64,000 nt of DNA from Shouchella miscanthi (GTDB taxonomy: Bacteria; Bacillota; Bacilli; Bacillales; Bacillaceae_D), in NCBI RefSeq assembly GCF_007725405.1, contig NZ_CP042163.1, positions 2,666,001-2,730,000 of the forward strand. The letters are read 5' to 3'. The translations under genes and the position numbers were made by a program. The notes under the pieces were generated by a model, which worked only from the letters and a program-made list of their open reading frames with translations, did no database searches and was not told where the DNA came from. Within the stretch, counting starts at the first letter, position 1; the number at the start of each line of letters is the position of its first letter. Shown piece after piece: positions 1 through 7,872 of the stretch.

Positions 1-40
1 AAAGAACAAGGAAAAAATGTTTAAAATCAAGAAGTTTTCG

Positions 41-69
41 TTTTGAGATTGAACACTTTCAGCTATAAT
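41..69 (+). promoter_or_regulatory. Probable sigma-A promoter of the first permease gene
   Basis: A TTTTGA element (41-46) is followed after 17 bases by a perfect TATAAT (64-69). The transcript would have a leader of about 115 bases before the ATG at 195; I see no recognisable structure in that leader. Inferred from the hexamers only. Confidence 0.45.
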
Positions 70-194
70 AGTAATAAGAAATTGTTTTTCAACACATTTA
101 ATTTGATGACTACAGATAGCCCCTTTACAAATGTTTATGCTTGGCTACATTAAAATCACGTGTTGTGTTGTATTAAAGGAGGTTGTCTTAAATT

Positions 195-1289
195 ATGCTT
201 AATCGCACCGTTTTAAAGAAGCTCTTCATGGTTATTCTGATTGTCGCAGCGGTGCTTTTCGTTTACTTTAATTTCTCGGCGTTTATGCCTATTCTTTTAG
301 CTTTATTGACGGCAATGATTTTTGAACCATTTGTCAAATTCTTAAAACGAAAATTAAACAGTGAGCGTCGACTTCTACCTGTAACGATTGTCTTCCTTTC
401 GTTTTTACTTATTTCAGGTTTGGTACTGTATGTTTCAATTAGGTATCTAGTGGAATCGATTTATGGTTGGTCATTACAAGTTCCTCAATATGCATTTGAA
501 GTACAGCAGTTTGCAGATGAAATGATTGAAGGATTTCAAAATACATTAGAAAGTATTCCTCAAGGAACAGCGATTATTGCTGAATTAGAGCGACTGTCTA
601 CTACAATGGTCGATGCCGTTCTCGGGTTTACAGCAACTGTTATCACGACTGTTGCTTCGTGGTTGCAATCAATACCTAATTTACTCTTTGTTGCGTTGAT
701 TTATGTAATTACATTGTTTTTATTCAGTCTTGATCTACCACGTCTATTAAATAACACCTTTAATTTATTTAAAGATGAAACATCACAAAAGCTCCGATTT
801 GTTTTTCAACGAATGGGGAAAGTGTTTTTAGGTTATTGGAAAGCTCAGTTTATATTAAGTGTAGGCGTTTTTATTGTTTGCTACATCAGTTTACTGTTTA
901 TCGCTCCTGGACCTGCGCTTATTATGTCAATTCTAATCTGGGTTGTCGATATTATTCCCCTTTATGTTGGACCTGCTCTTATACTCGTACCTTGGGGGTT
1001 AGTAGCAATGATTCTCGGAAACACGGCTCAAGGAATTCAGCTTATTGTCCTTGCACTCGTTCTACTCATTATCCGTCGAATTATTGAACCAAAAGTATTA
1101 GGTGATTCAATTGGTTTAAATGCTTTACCAACTGTATTATCGATGTACTTCGGTTTTGTTTTCTTTAATGTTATTGGTTTAATTCTCGGTCCATTTGTTT
1201 ACATAGCGATTCGATCGGCAAAAGAAGCAGGCTTATTTCAATTAACAGCTGAAAAAGCGCCTATACCGAACAACAAACACTCTCTTTAA
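195..1289 (+). CDS. AI-2E family transporter (YtvI-like integral membrane permease)
   Basis: A 364-residue polytopic membrane protein with hydrophobic segments at about 10-45, 60-85, 150-190, 210-260, 265-300 and 310-350. The arginine-rich RRIIEP stretch near residues 293-298, followed by a glycine/leucine helix, is typical of the AI-2E exporter/permease family (PF01594). Family members export small molecules or act as Na+/H+ antiporters; the YtvI subgroup is linked to sporulation. The substrate cannot be told from sequence. The start is supported by AAAGGAGG at 175-182. It is monocistronic, ending in a strong hairpin. The family call is firm; assignment to YtvI rather than another Bacillus paralogue is tentative. 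Confidence 0.8.
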   Translation: MLNRTVLKKLFMVILIVAAVLFVYFNFSAFMPILLALLTAMIFEPFVKFLKRKLNSERRLLPVTIVFLSFLLISGLVLYVSIRYLVESIYGWSLQVPQYAFEVQQFADEMIEGFQNTLESIPQGTAIIAELERLSTTMVDAVLGFTATVITTVASWLQSIPNLLFVALIYVITLFLFSLDLPRLLNNTFNLFKDETSQKLRFVFQRMGKVFLGYWKAQFILSVGVFIVCYISLLFIAPGPALIMSILIWVVDIIPLYVGPALILVPWGLVAMILGNTAQGIQLIVLALVLLIIRRIIEPKVLGDSIGLNALPTVLSMYFGFVFFNVIGLILGPFVYIAIRSAKEAGLFQLTAEKAPIPNNKHSL

Positions 1290-1292
1290 TAG

Positions 1293-1329
1293 AAAAAGCG
1301 CAACGAACGGTTCATTCGTTGCGCTTTTT
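1293..1329. terminator. Bidirectional terminator
   Basis: A 15-bp perfect stem (AAAAAGCGCAACGAA and its complement) around a 7-base loop has A/T runs on both sides. It lies between two convergent genes and can serve both. Confidence 0.85.
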
Positions 1330-1335
1330 GGCCTG

Positions 1336-1980
1336 TTAAAGATTTGTTAACGCTTCTTCAATGGTTTCATGTCCGCTTGTTAAGTCAAACGATTGATTTA
1401 TCGTACGCTCATCTTCAAGGCACGCGATTATCACATTGGCAACATCTTCACGTGGGATGTCTCCACGATCCAATTCCACGTTTATTTTCACTTTACCCGT
1501 TCCTTCATCATTTGTTAGGCCACCTGGGCGGATAATTGTATAGTTTAGACCACTTCTTCTTAGCCACTCGTCTGCATAATGTTTAGCCGCACTATAGTAT
1601 GGGGCTTTCGACATCCAGTTATTGCGATCATGTACGCCAATTGCACTAACAATCATAAAACGGTTAACATTTGCTTGTTTCGCCGCTTCCATTGACTTGA
1701 TGGCTCCATCAAAGTCAATCATCATCGTCTTGTCTGCCCCTGTGTGACCTCCAGAGCCAGCTGTAAAAACAACCGTGTCAACATTGTCCATTATTGAAAC
1801 TAACTCCTCTACGGTCCCCTCAAGGTTACCGATTACAGCATGTATTCCTAAGTCTTCATAATTTTCTTTTTGTTCCGTTTTTCGAACCATTGCAATCGGC
1901 GTATGATCTGTATGCTTTTCTAACTTTTGGACGATATGCCGACCAATTTGTCCGTTTGCTCCTATGATTAGTACATTCAT
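1336..1980 (-). CDS. NAD(P)-binding epimerase/oxidoreductase, YhfK-like
   Basis: A 214-residue atypical short-chain dehydrogenase (NAD(P)H-binding, NmrA/YhfK type). The N-terminus has the Rossmann loop GANGQIGR (residues 7-14). The middle carries a FTAGSGG stretch, and a YYSAAKHYADE segment near residue 130 gives the Tyr-X3-Lys pattern of SDR enzymes, followed by the IIRPGGL segment typical of this subgroup. It closely resembles what I recall of B. subtilis YhfK, whose substrate is unknown. AAAGGATGAG precedes the ATG. Cytosolic; probably a single-gene unit. Confidence 0.85.
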   Translation of the reverse strand: MNVLIIGANGQIGRHIVQKLEKHTDHTPIAMVRKTEQKENYEDLGIHAVIGNLEGTVEELVSIMDNVDTVVFTAGSGGHTGADKTMMIDFDGAIKSMEAAKQANVNRFMIVSAIGVHDRNNWMSKAPYYSAAKHYADEWLRRSGLNYTIIRPGGLTNDEGTGKVKINVELDRGDIPREDVANVIIACLEDERTINQSFDLTSGHETIEEALTNL

Positions 1981-2077
1981 TATTGACTCATCCTTTCATT
2001 ATTTGCACTTTCTTTACTATACCCTAGTCTAAAATGAGAAAAACATTGGGGAATCAAGGATCGGTGCCAAACGAAAA

Positions 2078-2106
2078 AAAACACCGCTTAGATGAGCGGT
2101 GTTTTA
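2078..2106 (-). terminator. Terminator of tRNA-Val
   Basis: On the minus strand the stem AACACCGCT/AGCGGTGTT with a 6-base loop is followed by a long T run directly downstream of the tRNA. Confidence 0.8.
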
Positions 2107-2109
2107 CGA

Positions 2110-2181
2110 TGCGCTGTACAAGATTTGAACTTGTGACCCCTTGCCTGTCAAGCAAGTGCTCTCCCACTGAGCTAACAGCGC
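2110..2181 (-). tRNA. tRNA-Val (GAC)
   Basis: The cloverleaf reads on the minus strand: 7-bp acceptor GCGCTGT/ACAGCGC, D arm starting TAGCTC, anticodon stem CTTGC/GCAAG with loop TTGACAG (anticodon GAC), and a T arm containing GTTCAAAT. CCA is not encoded. It is an isolated tRNA gene with its own promoter and terminator. Confidence 0.93.
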
Positions 2182-2209
2182 ATATTTTTATGTATGACCA
2201 ACAAGATAC

Positions 2210-2238
2210 ATCTTAGCAAATAATCTTTAAACCGTCAA
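2210..2238 (-). promoter_or_regulatory. Sigma-A promoter of tRNA-Val
   Basis: On the minus strand TTGACG, a 17-base spacer and TAAGAT lie about 28 bases upstream of the tRNA 5' end. The match and spacing are very good. Confidence 0.75.
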
Positions 2239-2333
2239 TCGTTTTTTCGTACTTTTACTAGCGCAATTATTGTGCAATTGTGTCGTTTTCATGCTAAAAT
2301 ACGAGTATTATGATAGAGAGATGGTGAACGCTG

Positions 2334-2885
2334 TTGGAATCCGAAAGTTTTAGTACCCCTCGACTAATGTTACGTGAGTTAACGCTAGAAGACGCAGCAT
2401 CGCTCTTACCCATTTGGTCTGACATCCGTGTCACAAGGTACATGAAAATTGAACGATTAACAACGGAAGAGGAAGCGCAGCAATTAATTCAATTATTAAA
2501 AAGCCAAATTAAAGCTGGGCAGTCCTCGCGATATGCAATTATCTTAAAAGACACCCACACCATTATTGGTACATGTGGTTTTGAAAGCTTTCAACCAGAA
2601 CATCAAAGCGCTACGATTAGTTATGAATTAGGTAAACACTACTGGGGAAAAGGATACGCGTCGGAAGCTCTATGGGAAATTATTGAAGACGGTTTCCAGC
2701 GACGTCGCATACATCGTATTGAAGCGCGCATTGAACCTGAAAATGACCGTTCCATCCATGCACTACATAAGCTAGGCTTTATGCATGAAGGTCGTTTAAG
2801 AGGTGCGCTAAAAAAAGGAGATAAATTTGTTGATCAACTAATTTTCTCCATCCTGGCTGAAGAATTTGAGTCATCCCTACGGTAA
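2334..2885 (+). CDS. GNAT family N-acetyltransferase (RimJ/RimL-type)
   Basis: A 183-residue single-domain acyltransferase. The opening STPRLMLREL, the Q/RxxGxG/A-type acetyl-CoA loop GKGYASEAL (residues 106-113) after YELGKHYW, and the C-terminal ENDRSIHALHKLGF motif (137-149) are those of the RimJ/RimL/YdaF subgroup. Members acetylate ribosomal protein N-termini, amino acids or antibiotics; nothing here fixes the acceptor. The start is TTG, because no in-frame ATG or GTG lies upstream of the conserved N-terminus. Monocistronic, ending in a strong bidirectional hairpin. Confidence 0.85.
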   Translation: MESESFSTPRLMLRELTLEDAASLLPIWSDIRVTRYMKIERLTTEEEAQQLIQLLKSQIKAGQSSRYAIILKDTHTIIGTCGFESFQPEHQSATISYELGKHYWGKGYASEALWEIIEDGFQRRRIHRIEARIEPENDRSIHALHKLGFMHEGRLRGALKKGDKFVDQLIFSILAEEFESSLR

Positions 2886-2914
2886 AAAAACGTGCGCGAT
2901 CTCGCGCACGTTTT
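2884..2914. terminator. Bidirectional terminator
   Basis: A perfect GC-rich stem AAAACGTGCGCGA/TCGCGCACGTTTT with a 2-base tip lies between the convergent acetyltransferase and copZ genes. A and T runs on the two sides allow use in both directions. Confidence 0.88.
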
Positions 2915-3122
2915 ATTCCTTTTCAATCTCGTATCCTTGATCTTCAATTTCTTGTTTTACCTTGGATAAAGTTACAACGTCGCGATCATATTGTACAACC
3001 ACTTCTTGCTCTTCTAACGACACCTGAACTTTTTCTACACCCATTAACCCTCCAACAGCTGATTCAATTGCTTGAACACAGTGCTGACAAGACATTCCGC
3101 TTACCTTTACTTTCTGTTCCAT
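2913..3122 (-). CDS. copZ: Copper chaperone CopZ
   Basis: A 69-residue heavy-metal-associated (HMA) domain protein with the metal-binding loop GMSCQHC (Cys12 and Cys15) and the usual beta-alpha-beta-beta-alpha-beta length. CopZ carries Cu(I) in the cytosol to the CopA exporter and away from CsoR. It lies 21 bases downstream of csoR and is certainly cotranscribed with it. The copA ATPase that normally follows is not here; an acetyltransferase gene on the other strand is next. CopZ is the simplest reading, though HMA domains for other metals look similar. Confidence 0.93.
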   Translation of the reverse strand: MEQKVKVSGMSCQHCVQAIESAVGGLMGVEKVQVSLEEQEVVVQYDRDVVTLSKVKQEIEDQGYEIEKE

Positions 3123-3143
3123 GTTGGACAGCTCCTTTAAGAT

Positions 3144-3443
3144 TTACTTTGAAAAACGACTAATCACGTCTATTAATTCTGAGATAGCTTCATCACCATT
3201 TCCATTTTTCACAGCATCTGCTACACAATGTCTTGAATGATCTTCTAGCATTGTCATACTCACTTTCCGCAACGCTGCTTGAATTGCAGATAATTGGATG
3301 AGCACATCTACACAATATCGATCTTCTTCCACCATTTTTTGAATCCCGCGTACTTGTCCTTCTATTCGTTTAAGTCGATTGGTCAACGACGTTTTGTCAT
3401 CATGATGTCGGTGTGTTTTTTGTTCCATTTGCTGCTCACTCAA
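3144..3443 (-). CDS. csoR: Copper-sensing transcriptional repressor CsoR
   Basis: An all-helical DUF156-family repressor of 99 residues. The Cu(I) ligand set is intact: Cys44, His69 and Cys73 keep the +25/+4 spacing of B. subtilis CsoR (Cys45, His70, Cys74). The frame stays open to a GTG at 3452, but the promoter -10 at 3466-3471 would leave only about 7 bases of leader. I therefore prefer the TTG at 3443, which has a GTGGGG ribosome-binding site. CsoR represses its own operon and releases DNA when Cu(I) binds. First gene of the csoR-copZ unit. Confidence 0.9.
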   Translation of the reverse strand: MSEQQMEQKTHRHHDDKTSLTNRLKRIEGQVRGIQKMVEEDRYCVDVLIQLSAIQAALRKVSMTMLEDHSRHCVADAVKNGNGDEAISELIDVISRFSK

Positions 3444-3465
3444 CCGTGTCACCCCACTTTCTTTT

Positions 3466-3494
3466 AGTATACAAGATCAACTATTGATTGTAAA
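3466..3494 (-). promoter_or_regulatory. Sigma-A promoter of csoR-copZ
   Basis: TTTACA, 17 bases and TATACT on the minus strand directly precede csoR. A CsoR operator would be expected to overlap this site, but I could not recognise a convincing GC-rich dyad by eye. Confidence 0.65.
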
Positions 3495-3511
3495 AGCAAC
3501 GAACTCTATCA

Positions 3512-3540
3512 TTGACACGTTGCGTTCAATACGATATGTT
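3512..3540 (+). promoter_or_regulatory. Sigma-A promoter of the HAD phosphatase gene
   Basis: A perfect TTGACA (3512-3517), a 17-base spacer and TATGTT (3535-3540) lie about 58 bases ahead of the ATG. Confidence 0.65.
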
Positions 3541-3597
3541 TTGTTGGTGAATGTCTTAAATTAGAGAGATAAAATCTATATAATTGGGAGTGTAAAT

Positions 3598-4371
3598 ATG
3601 GAGAAGGCAACGATTTTTTTTGATATTGATGGGACTCTTTTAGATGACAACAAAGAATTACCTGTATCTACAAAAGAATCGATTAAACAGCTGCAAGCCG
3701 ATGGACACCATGTCGCGATTGCAACTGGACGAGCTCCTTATTTTTTCAAAGAGCTAAGAGAAGAATTACAGATTGATTCTTATATTTGTTTTAATGGGCA
3801 ATACGTTGTTTATAAAGGTGAGATTATTTATCAAGACACATTAAATCCGACAACGTTTAGCCGTTTTGAGCGCTATGCTACTTCGGTTAATCATCCGCTC
3901 ATCTTTATGTCAGCAGAAACGTACACAGCGAATCATGCTGAACACCCACATATTCTTGAAAGTATCCATTCATTAAAATTAGATTTACCTTCGTATAATC
4001 CAAATTATTACGAGCAAACCAACTTGCACCAAGCACTTCTCTTCTGTAAACCTACTGAAGAGGAACAGTATCGCGAACGGTTTCCTGAGTTTAAATTTGT
4101 ACGCTGGCATCCCCTTTCCGTAGACGTACTGCCTGCCAACGGCTCAAAAGCCCTCGGTATTTCTAAATTTATTGCCCATGCAGGAATTGATTTAAAACAT
4201 GTATATGCATTTGGCGATCAACTAAATGACCTTGAGATGCTTTCTTATGTTGAACACGGGGTTGCAATGGGCAATGCGCCACAAGAGGTGCAAGCACAAG
4301 CACGCTACATTACGAAGCACGTGAATGAAGGCGGAATTAAGCATGGCCTTTCTCTTGTGGGATTATTATAG
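3598..4371 (+). CDS. Cof-type HAD-superfamily phosphatase
   Basis: A 257-residue HAD hydrolase of the Cof/YkrA class. Motif I is FFDIDGTLLDD with nucleophile Asp9 and acid Asp11; motif II is the Thr in IATGR near residue 42; motif III Lys and motif IV AFGDQLNDLEML near residues 203-214 follow. A C2-type cap domain lies between about residues 85 and 185. These enzymes dephosphorylate sugar phosphates, FMN or cofactor intermediates; the substrate is not predictable. Monocistronic, with its own promoter and terminator. Confidence 0.9.
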   Translation: MEKATIFFDIDGTLLDDNKELPVSTKESIKQLQADGHHVAIATGRAPYFFKELREELQIDSYICFNGQYVVYKGEIIYQDTLNPTTFSRFERYATSVNHPLIFMSAETYTANHAEHPHILESIHSLKLDLPSYNPNYYEQTNLHQALLFCKPTEEEQYRERFPEFKFVRWHPLSVDVLPANGSKALGISKFIAHAGIDLKHVYAFGDQLNDLEMLSYVEHGVAMGNAPQEVQAQARYITKHVNEGGIKHGLSLVGLL

Positions 4372-4394
4372 GCTTTAGACGTTCTGTCTACAGA

Positions 4395-4424
4395 AAAAAG
4401 AGCAATCGGCCGATTGCTCTTTTT
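4395..4424 (+). terminator. Terminator of the HAD phosphatase gene
   Basis: A perfect self-complementary stem AAAAAGAGCAATCG/CGATTGCTCTTTTT is followed by CTTAG. Confidence 0.85.
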
Positions 4425-4630
4425 CTTAGTTACAGTATGTAATTATCGGCAGTTTACAAAGGTTAATGAACGTCATTACTCGGAGTAATCGACAACGATT
4501 TTTGGTTAAGATTTAATAATATTTATATTATTCATAATGAACACTTCTTAAGTTAGAATATAAAGATACTGTAAATAGACATATTTTAAATCTATGTAAG
4601 TAAACAAATAAGAAAAAATGAGGGGAACTT

Positions 4631-5056
4631 ATGAAAACTTATCCTTTAACAGAAAATGATTTTAACTTAATTGATGAAGCTAAGCGTAAAATTACTCAGC
4701 TCTACGAAGATGATAGGCATCATATAGGAGCGGCTTTAAAAACAAAGTCAGGTACTATTGTTTCTGCGGTACATATAGAAGCATATATTGGACGGATTAC
4801 AGTATGTGCTGAAGCTATCGCGATTGGAAATGCCGTTTCAAACGGAGAAAAATTCTTTGATACAATTGTTGCCGTTAGGCATCCTTATTCTGATGAAAAA
4901 AATAGAGAGTTAAGAGTCGTTAGTCCGTGTGGGATGTGTAGGGAACTCATCTCCGATTATTCACCAGATTGTTTTGTTGTTTTAGATATAGATGGCAAGT
5001 TACAAAAAACTAAAATTGGTGAACTAATCCCACTAAAATATAGTCGCGAATCATAG
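4631..5056 (+). CDS. Cytidine deaminase-like zinc hydrolase (blasticidin S deaminase-type)
   Basis: A 141-residue CDA-fold protein with zinc ligand and catalytic motif C59-A60-E61 and the second motif P99-C100-G101-M102-C103. The zinc site is thus the Cys-Cys-Cys type with catalytic Glu61. Length and the closing 'GELIPL' resemble fungal/bacterial blasticidin S deaminases as well as short cytidine deaminases. The N-terminal 45 residues are less conserved. SD GAGGGG precedes the ATG. The gene and its flanks are clearly richer in A+T than the neighbours and it is monocistronic, next to a coding fragment and tRNA-Arg, which suggests acquisition by transfer. The true substrate is unknown. Confidence 0.75.
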   Translation: MKTYPLTENDFNLIDEAKRKITQLYEDDRHHIGAALKTKSGTIVSAVHIEAYIGRITVCAEAIAIGNAVSNGEKFFDTIVAVRHPYSDEKNRELRVVSPCGMCRELISDYSPDCFVVLDIDGKLQKTKIGELIPLKYSRES

Positions 5057-5219
5057 TTTAGAAACTTTAATGAACTAACAGCGAGCGTTAGCAGTATAAA
5101 GTATATTAGCTATTAATCTTATGATAGCTTATTTATGCCTATCTATAGTACAACATAGGACCAAAAACAGGTGCTCTTTACCTCTTAAAGTGACACAAAA
5201 TAAAGACAACCTCCCCTTT

Positions 5220-5453
5220 TTAGGTGTGCCAGATTCTATCCATGCAAAACGCCTCAAAAGCATCGTCAAAAGACACCTCGCGTAGGCTTTCATAATTACT
5301 CAATGACCGATACTCAAACGACTCTAACTTATTTTTACGCACAAAAATACGCCTCCCTCTTTCGAAGAGAAGACGTTCTATTTCCGCTTGGTCTTGCGTT
5401 ATATGACCGACATAAACGGCTGTAACCGTTGGTATGAAGGGATTTAGACGCGC
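5220..5453 (-). pseudogene. Truncated or orphan reading frame abutting the tRNA-Arg 3' end
   Basis: The minus strand is open for 77 codons from an in-frame TAG inside the tRNA acceptor (5454-5456) to TAA at 5220-5222. The translation looks like genuine protein (charged helix with DQAEIERLLFERGRR, then a Phe/Glu/Tyr-rich tail) but has no ATG or GTG near its beginning. The only internal candidate is GTG at 5340-5342 with a GGGAGG site 9 bases upstream, giving 40 residues. I do not recognise the family. The most economical reading is a 3' fragment of a gene cut at the tRNA; a real 40-residue gene is the alternative. Confidence 0.45.
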
Positions 5454-5521
5454 CTAGCAGGATTCGAACCCACAACGCGAGAACCGGAATCTCGTGTGAT
5501 ATCCCCTTTCACCATAGGCGC
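5449..5521 (-). tRNA. tRNA-Arg (CCG)
   Basis: Cloverleaf on the minus strand: acceptor GCGCCTA/TAGGCGC, discriminator G, anticodon stem CGAGA/TCTCG with loop TTCCGGT (anticodon CCG), T loop TTCGAAT. CCA is not encoded. The 3' end borders the truncated frame, the usual place for tRNA-directed integration. Confidence 0.92.
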
Positions 5522-5535
5522 CAACGACACGTATA

Positions 5536-5564
5536 AATATACTTGAATAAGAGGGAGTTGTCAA
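5536..5564 (-). promoter_or_regulatory. Sigma-A promoter of tRNA-Arg
   Basis: On the minus strand, consensus TTGACA, a 17-base spacer and TATATT lie 15 bases upstream of the tRNA. Confidence 0.8.
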
Positions 5565-5589
5565 TAAAAAGATCTCCCTCCACATATCA

Positions 5590-5955
5590 TTACGTTGACT
5601 GTTGGTTGCTTTCACCTTCAGCAAACATAACTTTAAAGCGCTCGTTAATGTCTTCTTCTTTATAACCAGCTTGTCCTAAACGAACACCAAAGTTTTTCGC
5701 ATAAAGCTGTAAACGTTGAGACATTTTCTTGTATTTCTTCGCTTCTTGATTGGAGGCATCACTTGCGCGACCATCAGCATTCGAAATAATGTTTTCAACA
5801 ACAAATAACGCTTTCCATAGCGTTTCTTCATCCATTCCTTGATGAATCGTGCTTAGTTCATCTACTACTTCTTTATAAAACTGCTGAAACTCTTTAAAGG
5901 TAATATCTTCTTCCATATTTAAATAATGTTGGATTTTATCGTATTGCGCTTGCAT
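5590..5955 (-). CDS. Hypothetical protein (121 aa)
   Basis: I do not recognise this family. The product is soluble, mainly helical and charged, with no signal peptide or membrane segment. The first 50 residues are acidic and amphipathic, the middle carries a VVENIISNADGRAS segment and a run AKKYKKMSQRLQ, and the last 20 residues are acidic and polar. GGAGGTC precedes the ATG. It is separated from the bacilliredoxin gene upstream by a terminator and from tRNA-Arg by that tRNA's promoter, so it appears to be a single-gene unit. Codon usage resembles the neighbours. Confidence 0.7.
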   Translation of the reverse strand: MQAQYDKIQHYLNMEEDITFKEFQQFYKEVVDELSTIHQGMDEETLWKALFVVENIISNADGRASDASNQEAKKYKKMSQRLQLYAKNFGVRLGQAGYKEEDINERFKVMFAEGESNQQST

Positions 5956-6046
5956 GTTTTTGACCTCCTTTATTCTCCGTTATTATACCATAGGACCGAT
6001 TAGCGTGCGACTGTATGTCGAATTGATTCCCATCGAACGTATACAT

Positions 6047-6096
6047 AAAAAAGCTTATTTCAAGAGGATCTTCAACCTCTTAAAATAAGCTTTTCA
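6047..6096 (-). terminator. Terminator of brxB and the bkd operon
   Basis: On the minus strand a long stem AAAAGCTTATTT-AAGAGG/CCTCTT-AAATAAGCTTTT with one mismatch is followed by T residues, directly after the brxB stop codon. Confidence 0.8.
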
Positions 6097-6099
6097 TTT

Positions 6100-6528
6100 T
6101 TATTTACAGTATTCATCAAATGCTTGTTCAAGCTTTTGTACAACTTGTATTGGTTCGTGACCTTCAATTTCGTGGCGTTCCACCATCATTTTAATTTCTC
6201 CATCTTTTAAAAGTGCAAATGATGGAGATGAAGGACCATATCCTTTGAAGTACTCTCTCGCTTTGGCCGTTGCTTCCTTATCTTGACCAGCAAATACGGT
6301 CACAAAGCGATCTGGTGTTGCTTCATAGTTTTTCATATATGCCGCCGCCGGACGAGCAATCCCACCAGCACAACCACATACTGAGTTAACCATTACGAGC
6401 GTCGTGCCCTTTTCAGTAAGCGCCTGATCAACGTCTTCAACAGTTTGAAGCTGCGTATAGCCAGCTTGTATCATATCATTTCTTGCATCTTGTACGACAT
6501 CATTCATGAAAAAATTAAATTGTTGCAT
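6100..6528 (-). CDS. brxB: Bacilliredoxin, BrxA/BrxB (YphP/YqiW) family
   Basis: A 142-residue thioredoxin-fold protein with the diagnostic Cys-Gly-Cys site (Cys51-Gly52-Cys53 in [14 protein letters not shown]). Bacilliredoxins remove bacillithiol from S-bacillithiolated proteins in the cytosol; the first Cys is the nucleophile. The position directly after bkdB matches yqiW (brxB) near the B. subtilis bkd region, which is why I favour BrxB over BrxA. It is 65 bases downstream of bkdB with no terminator seen between, so it may ride on the bkd transcript. GGAGGGTG precedes the ATG. Confidence 0.88.
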   Translation of the reverse strand: MQQFNFFMNDVVQDARNDMIQAGYTQLQTVEDVDQALTEKGTTLVMVNSVCGCAGGIARPAAAYMKNYEATPDRFVTVFAGQDKEATAKAREYFKGYGPSSPSFALLKDGEIKMMVERHEIEGHEPIQVVQKLEQAFDEYCK

Positions 6529-6593
6529 GAAATCACCCTCCTCCCTATTATTTTAGGGGAAACGAATCGAATGTACAAGTTTAAAAACTTCGG

Positions 6594-7862
6594 TTAATAA
6601 ACAGATGTCGTTTCATTAATGGCTTCAAGCTTTGTTTTAATAGCTTGTAAAAACTTCCCGCAAATTAGTCCGTCAAGAACACGGTGATCAAGAGAAAGGC
6701 ACAGGTTCACCATGTGACGAATGGCAATGACCTCTCCTGCTTCCGTATCCAAAACAACAGGTCGTTTTACAATCGACTCCACAGAAAGTATAGCTGCTTG
6801 TGGGGTATTAATAATCGGTTGTGACAGAATGGAGCCAAATGATCCCGTATTGTTAATAGTAAATGTACCACCTGTCATATCATCGCTTTTTAACTGACCT
6901 GTTCGGACTTTTTTAGCAAGATCATTTGTACGCTTCGCTAATCCTTTTACAGTTAATTCGTCTGCATGTTTAATAACAGGAACAAACAAAGCATCTTCAG
7001 TCGCTACTGCCATCGAAAGGTGAATGTCTTTTTTACGGATAATCGCATCGCCCGCCCATTGAGCATTAACTTCCGGGAATTCTTTTAGCGCTTCGACACA
7101 AGCTTTCATAAAGAATGGCAAGTACGTTAAGCTGAAGCCTTCTTTTTCTTTAAAGGAGTCCTTTAACCCTTGTCGGACTTTGACAAGATTCGTCACGTCC
7201 ACTTCAATCATCGTCCAAGCATGAGGCGCCTCTGTTTTACTTTTCACCATATTTGTTGCGATTGCTTTACGGACACCTGAAACAGGAATGCGCTCATCCT
7301 CACCAGATGCAAGGCTAACCGATTGGGTATCATTCGATTTTGTGACAGATTGTTCCACAGACACTTCGTCCTCTACTGATTGCTGAGGTTTTTCCACTCC
7401 ACCTTGTACACGGTAAGCTTCTACATCTTTTCTCGTAATGCGGCCACCTTTTCCAGAACCGGTTACATTGGCTAAATTAATTCCATAATCTTGTGATAAG
7501 CGTAAAACAGCAGGTGAATACCGTTGACGCTGGTCTGTAGTGCTTTCTTCATTTGCCTCTACTTTCGGTTCAACATCGACTTGTTTCGGCGTTTCAGAAG
7601 GCTTCGCTTCTTGGCTGCTTCCCTCTTCTTCAATCGAACAAATCGCCGTTCCAACGGACACCGTATCTTCTTCTTTAACAAGTAACGCTTGTATCGTACC
7701 TGTATAGGAAGAAGGAATTTCGGCGCTTACTTTATCTGTCATGACTTCAGCTATCGGCTCGTATTTAGTTACTTTATCACCAGGTGCTACTAGCCATTTG
7801 CTTATCGTTCCTTCTGTTACACTTTCGCCTAGCTGAGGCATCGTCATGTTCGTTGCCATCAT
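6594..7862 (-). CDS. bkdB: Branched-chain alpha-keto acid dehydrogenase E2 (dihydrolipoyl acyltransferase)
   Basis: A 422-residue E2 with the classic order: lipoyl domain (about 3-80) with lipoylated Lys44 in MTDKVSAE, a flexible Glu/Gln/Pro-rich linker, the peripheral subunit-binding domain (about 112-150, RYSPAVLRLSQ ... GRITRKDV), a second linker, and the catalytic domain ending with DHRVLDG (His393, Asp397). It transfers the branched acyl group from E1 to CoA, feeding branched fatty acid primer synthesis. Two ATGs in tandem follow GGAGGAAT. Last enzyme gene of the operon, 10 bases after bkdAB. Lipoylation probably depends on the lipM encoded in this window. Confidence 0.96.
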   Translation of the reverse strand: MMATNMTMPQLGESVTEGTISKWLVAPGDKVTKYEPIAEVMTDKVSAEIPSSYTGTIQALLVKEEDTVSVGTAICSIEEEGSSQEAKPSETPKQVDVEPKVEANEESTTDQRQRYSPAVLRLSQDYGINLANVTGSGKGGRITRKDVEAYRVQGGVEKPQQSVEDEVSVEQSVTKSNDTQSVSLASGEDERIPVSGVRKAIATNMVKSKTEAPHAWTMIEVDVTNLVKVRQGLKDSFKEKEGFSLTYLPFFMKACVEALKEFPEVNAQWAGDAIIRKKDIHLSMAVATEDALFVPVIKHADELTVKGLAKRTNDLAKKVRTGQLKSDDMTGGTFTINNTGSFGSILSQPIINTPQAAILSVESIVKRPVVLDTEAGEVIAIRHMVNLCLSLDHRVLDGLICGKFLQAIKTKLEAINETTSVY

Positions 7863-7872
7863 ATTCCTCCTT

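Noticed and set aside
2034-2216. A 60-codon plus-strand frame across tRNA-Val
   Set aside because: It reads antisense through the tRNA and its terminator hairpin and has no ribosome-binding site; it is chance open frame.
5057-5448. Integrase gene at tRNA-Arg
   Set aside because: The 77-codon fragment has no recognisable tyrosine-recombinase Arg-His-Arg-Tyr motif, so I only call it a truncated frame.
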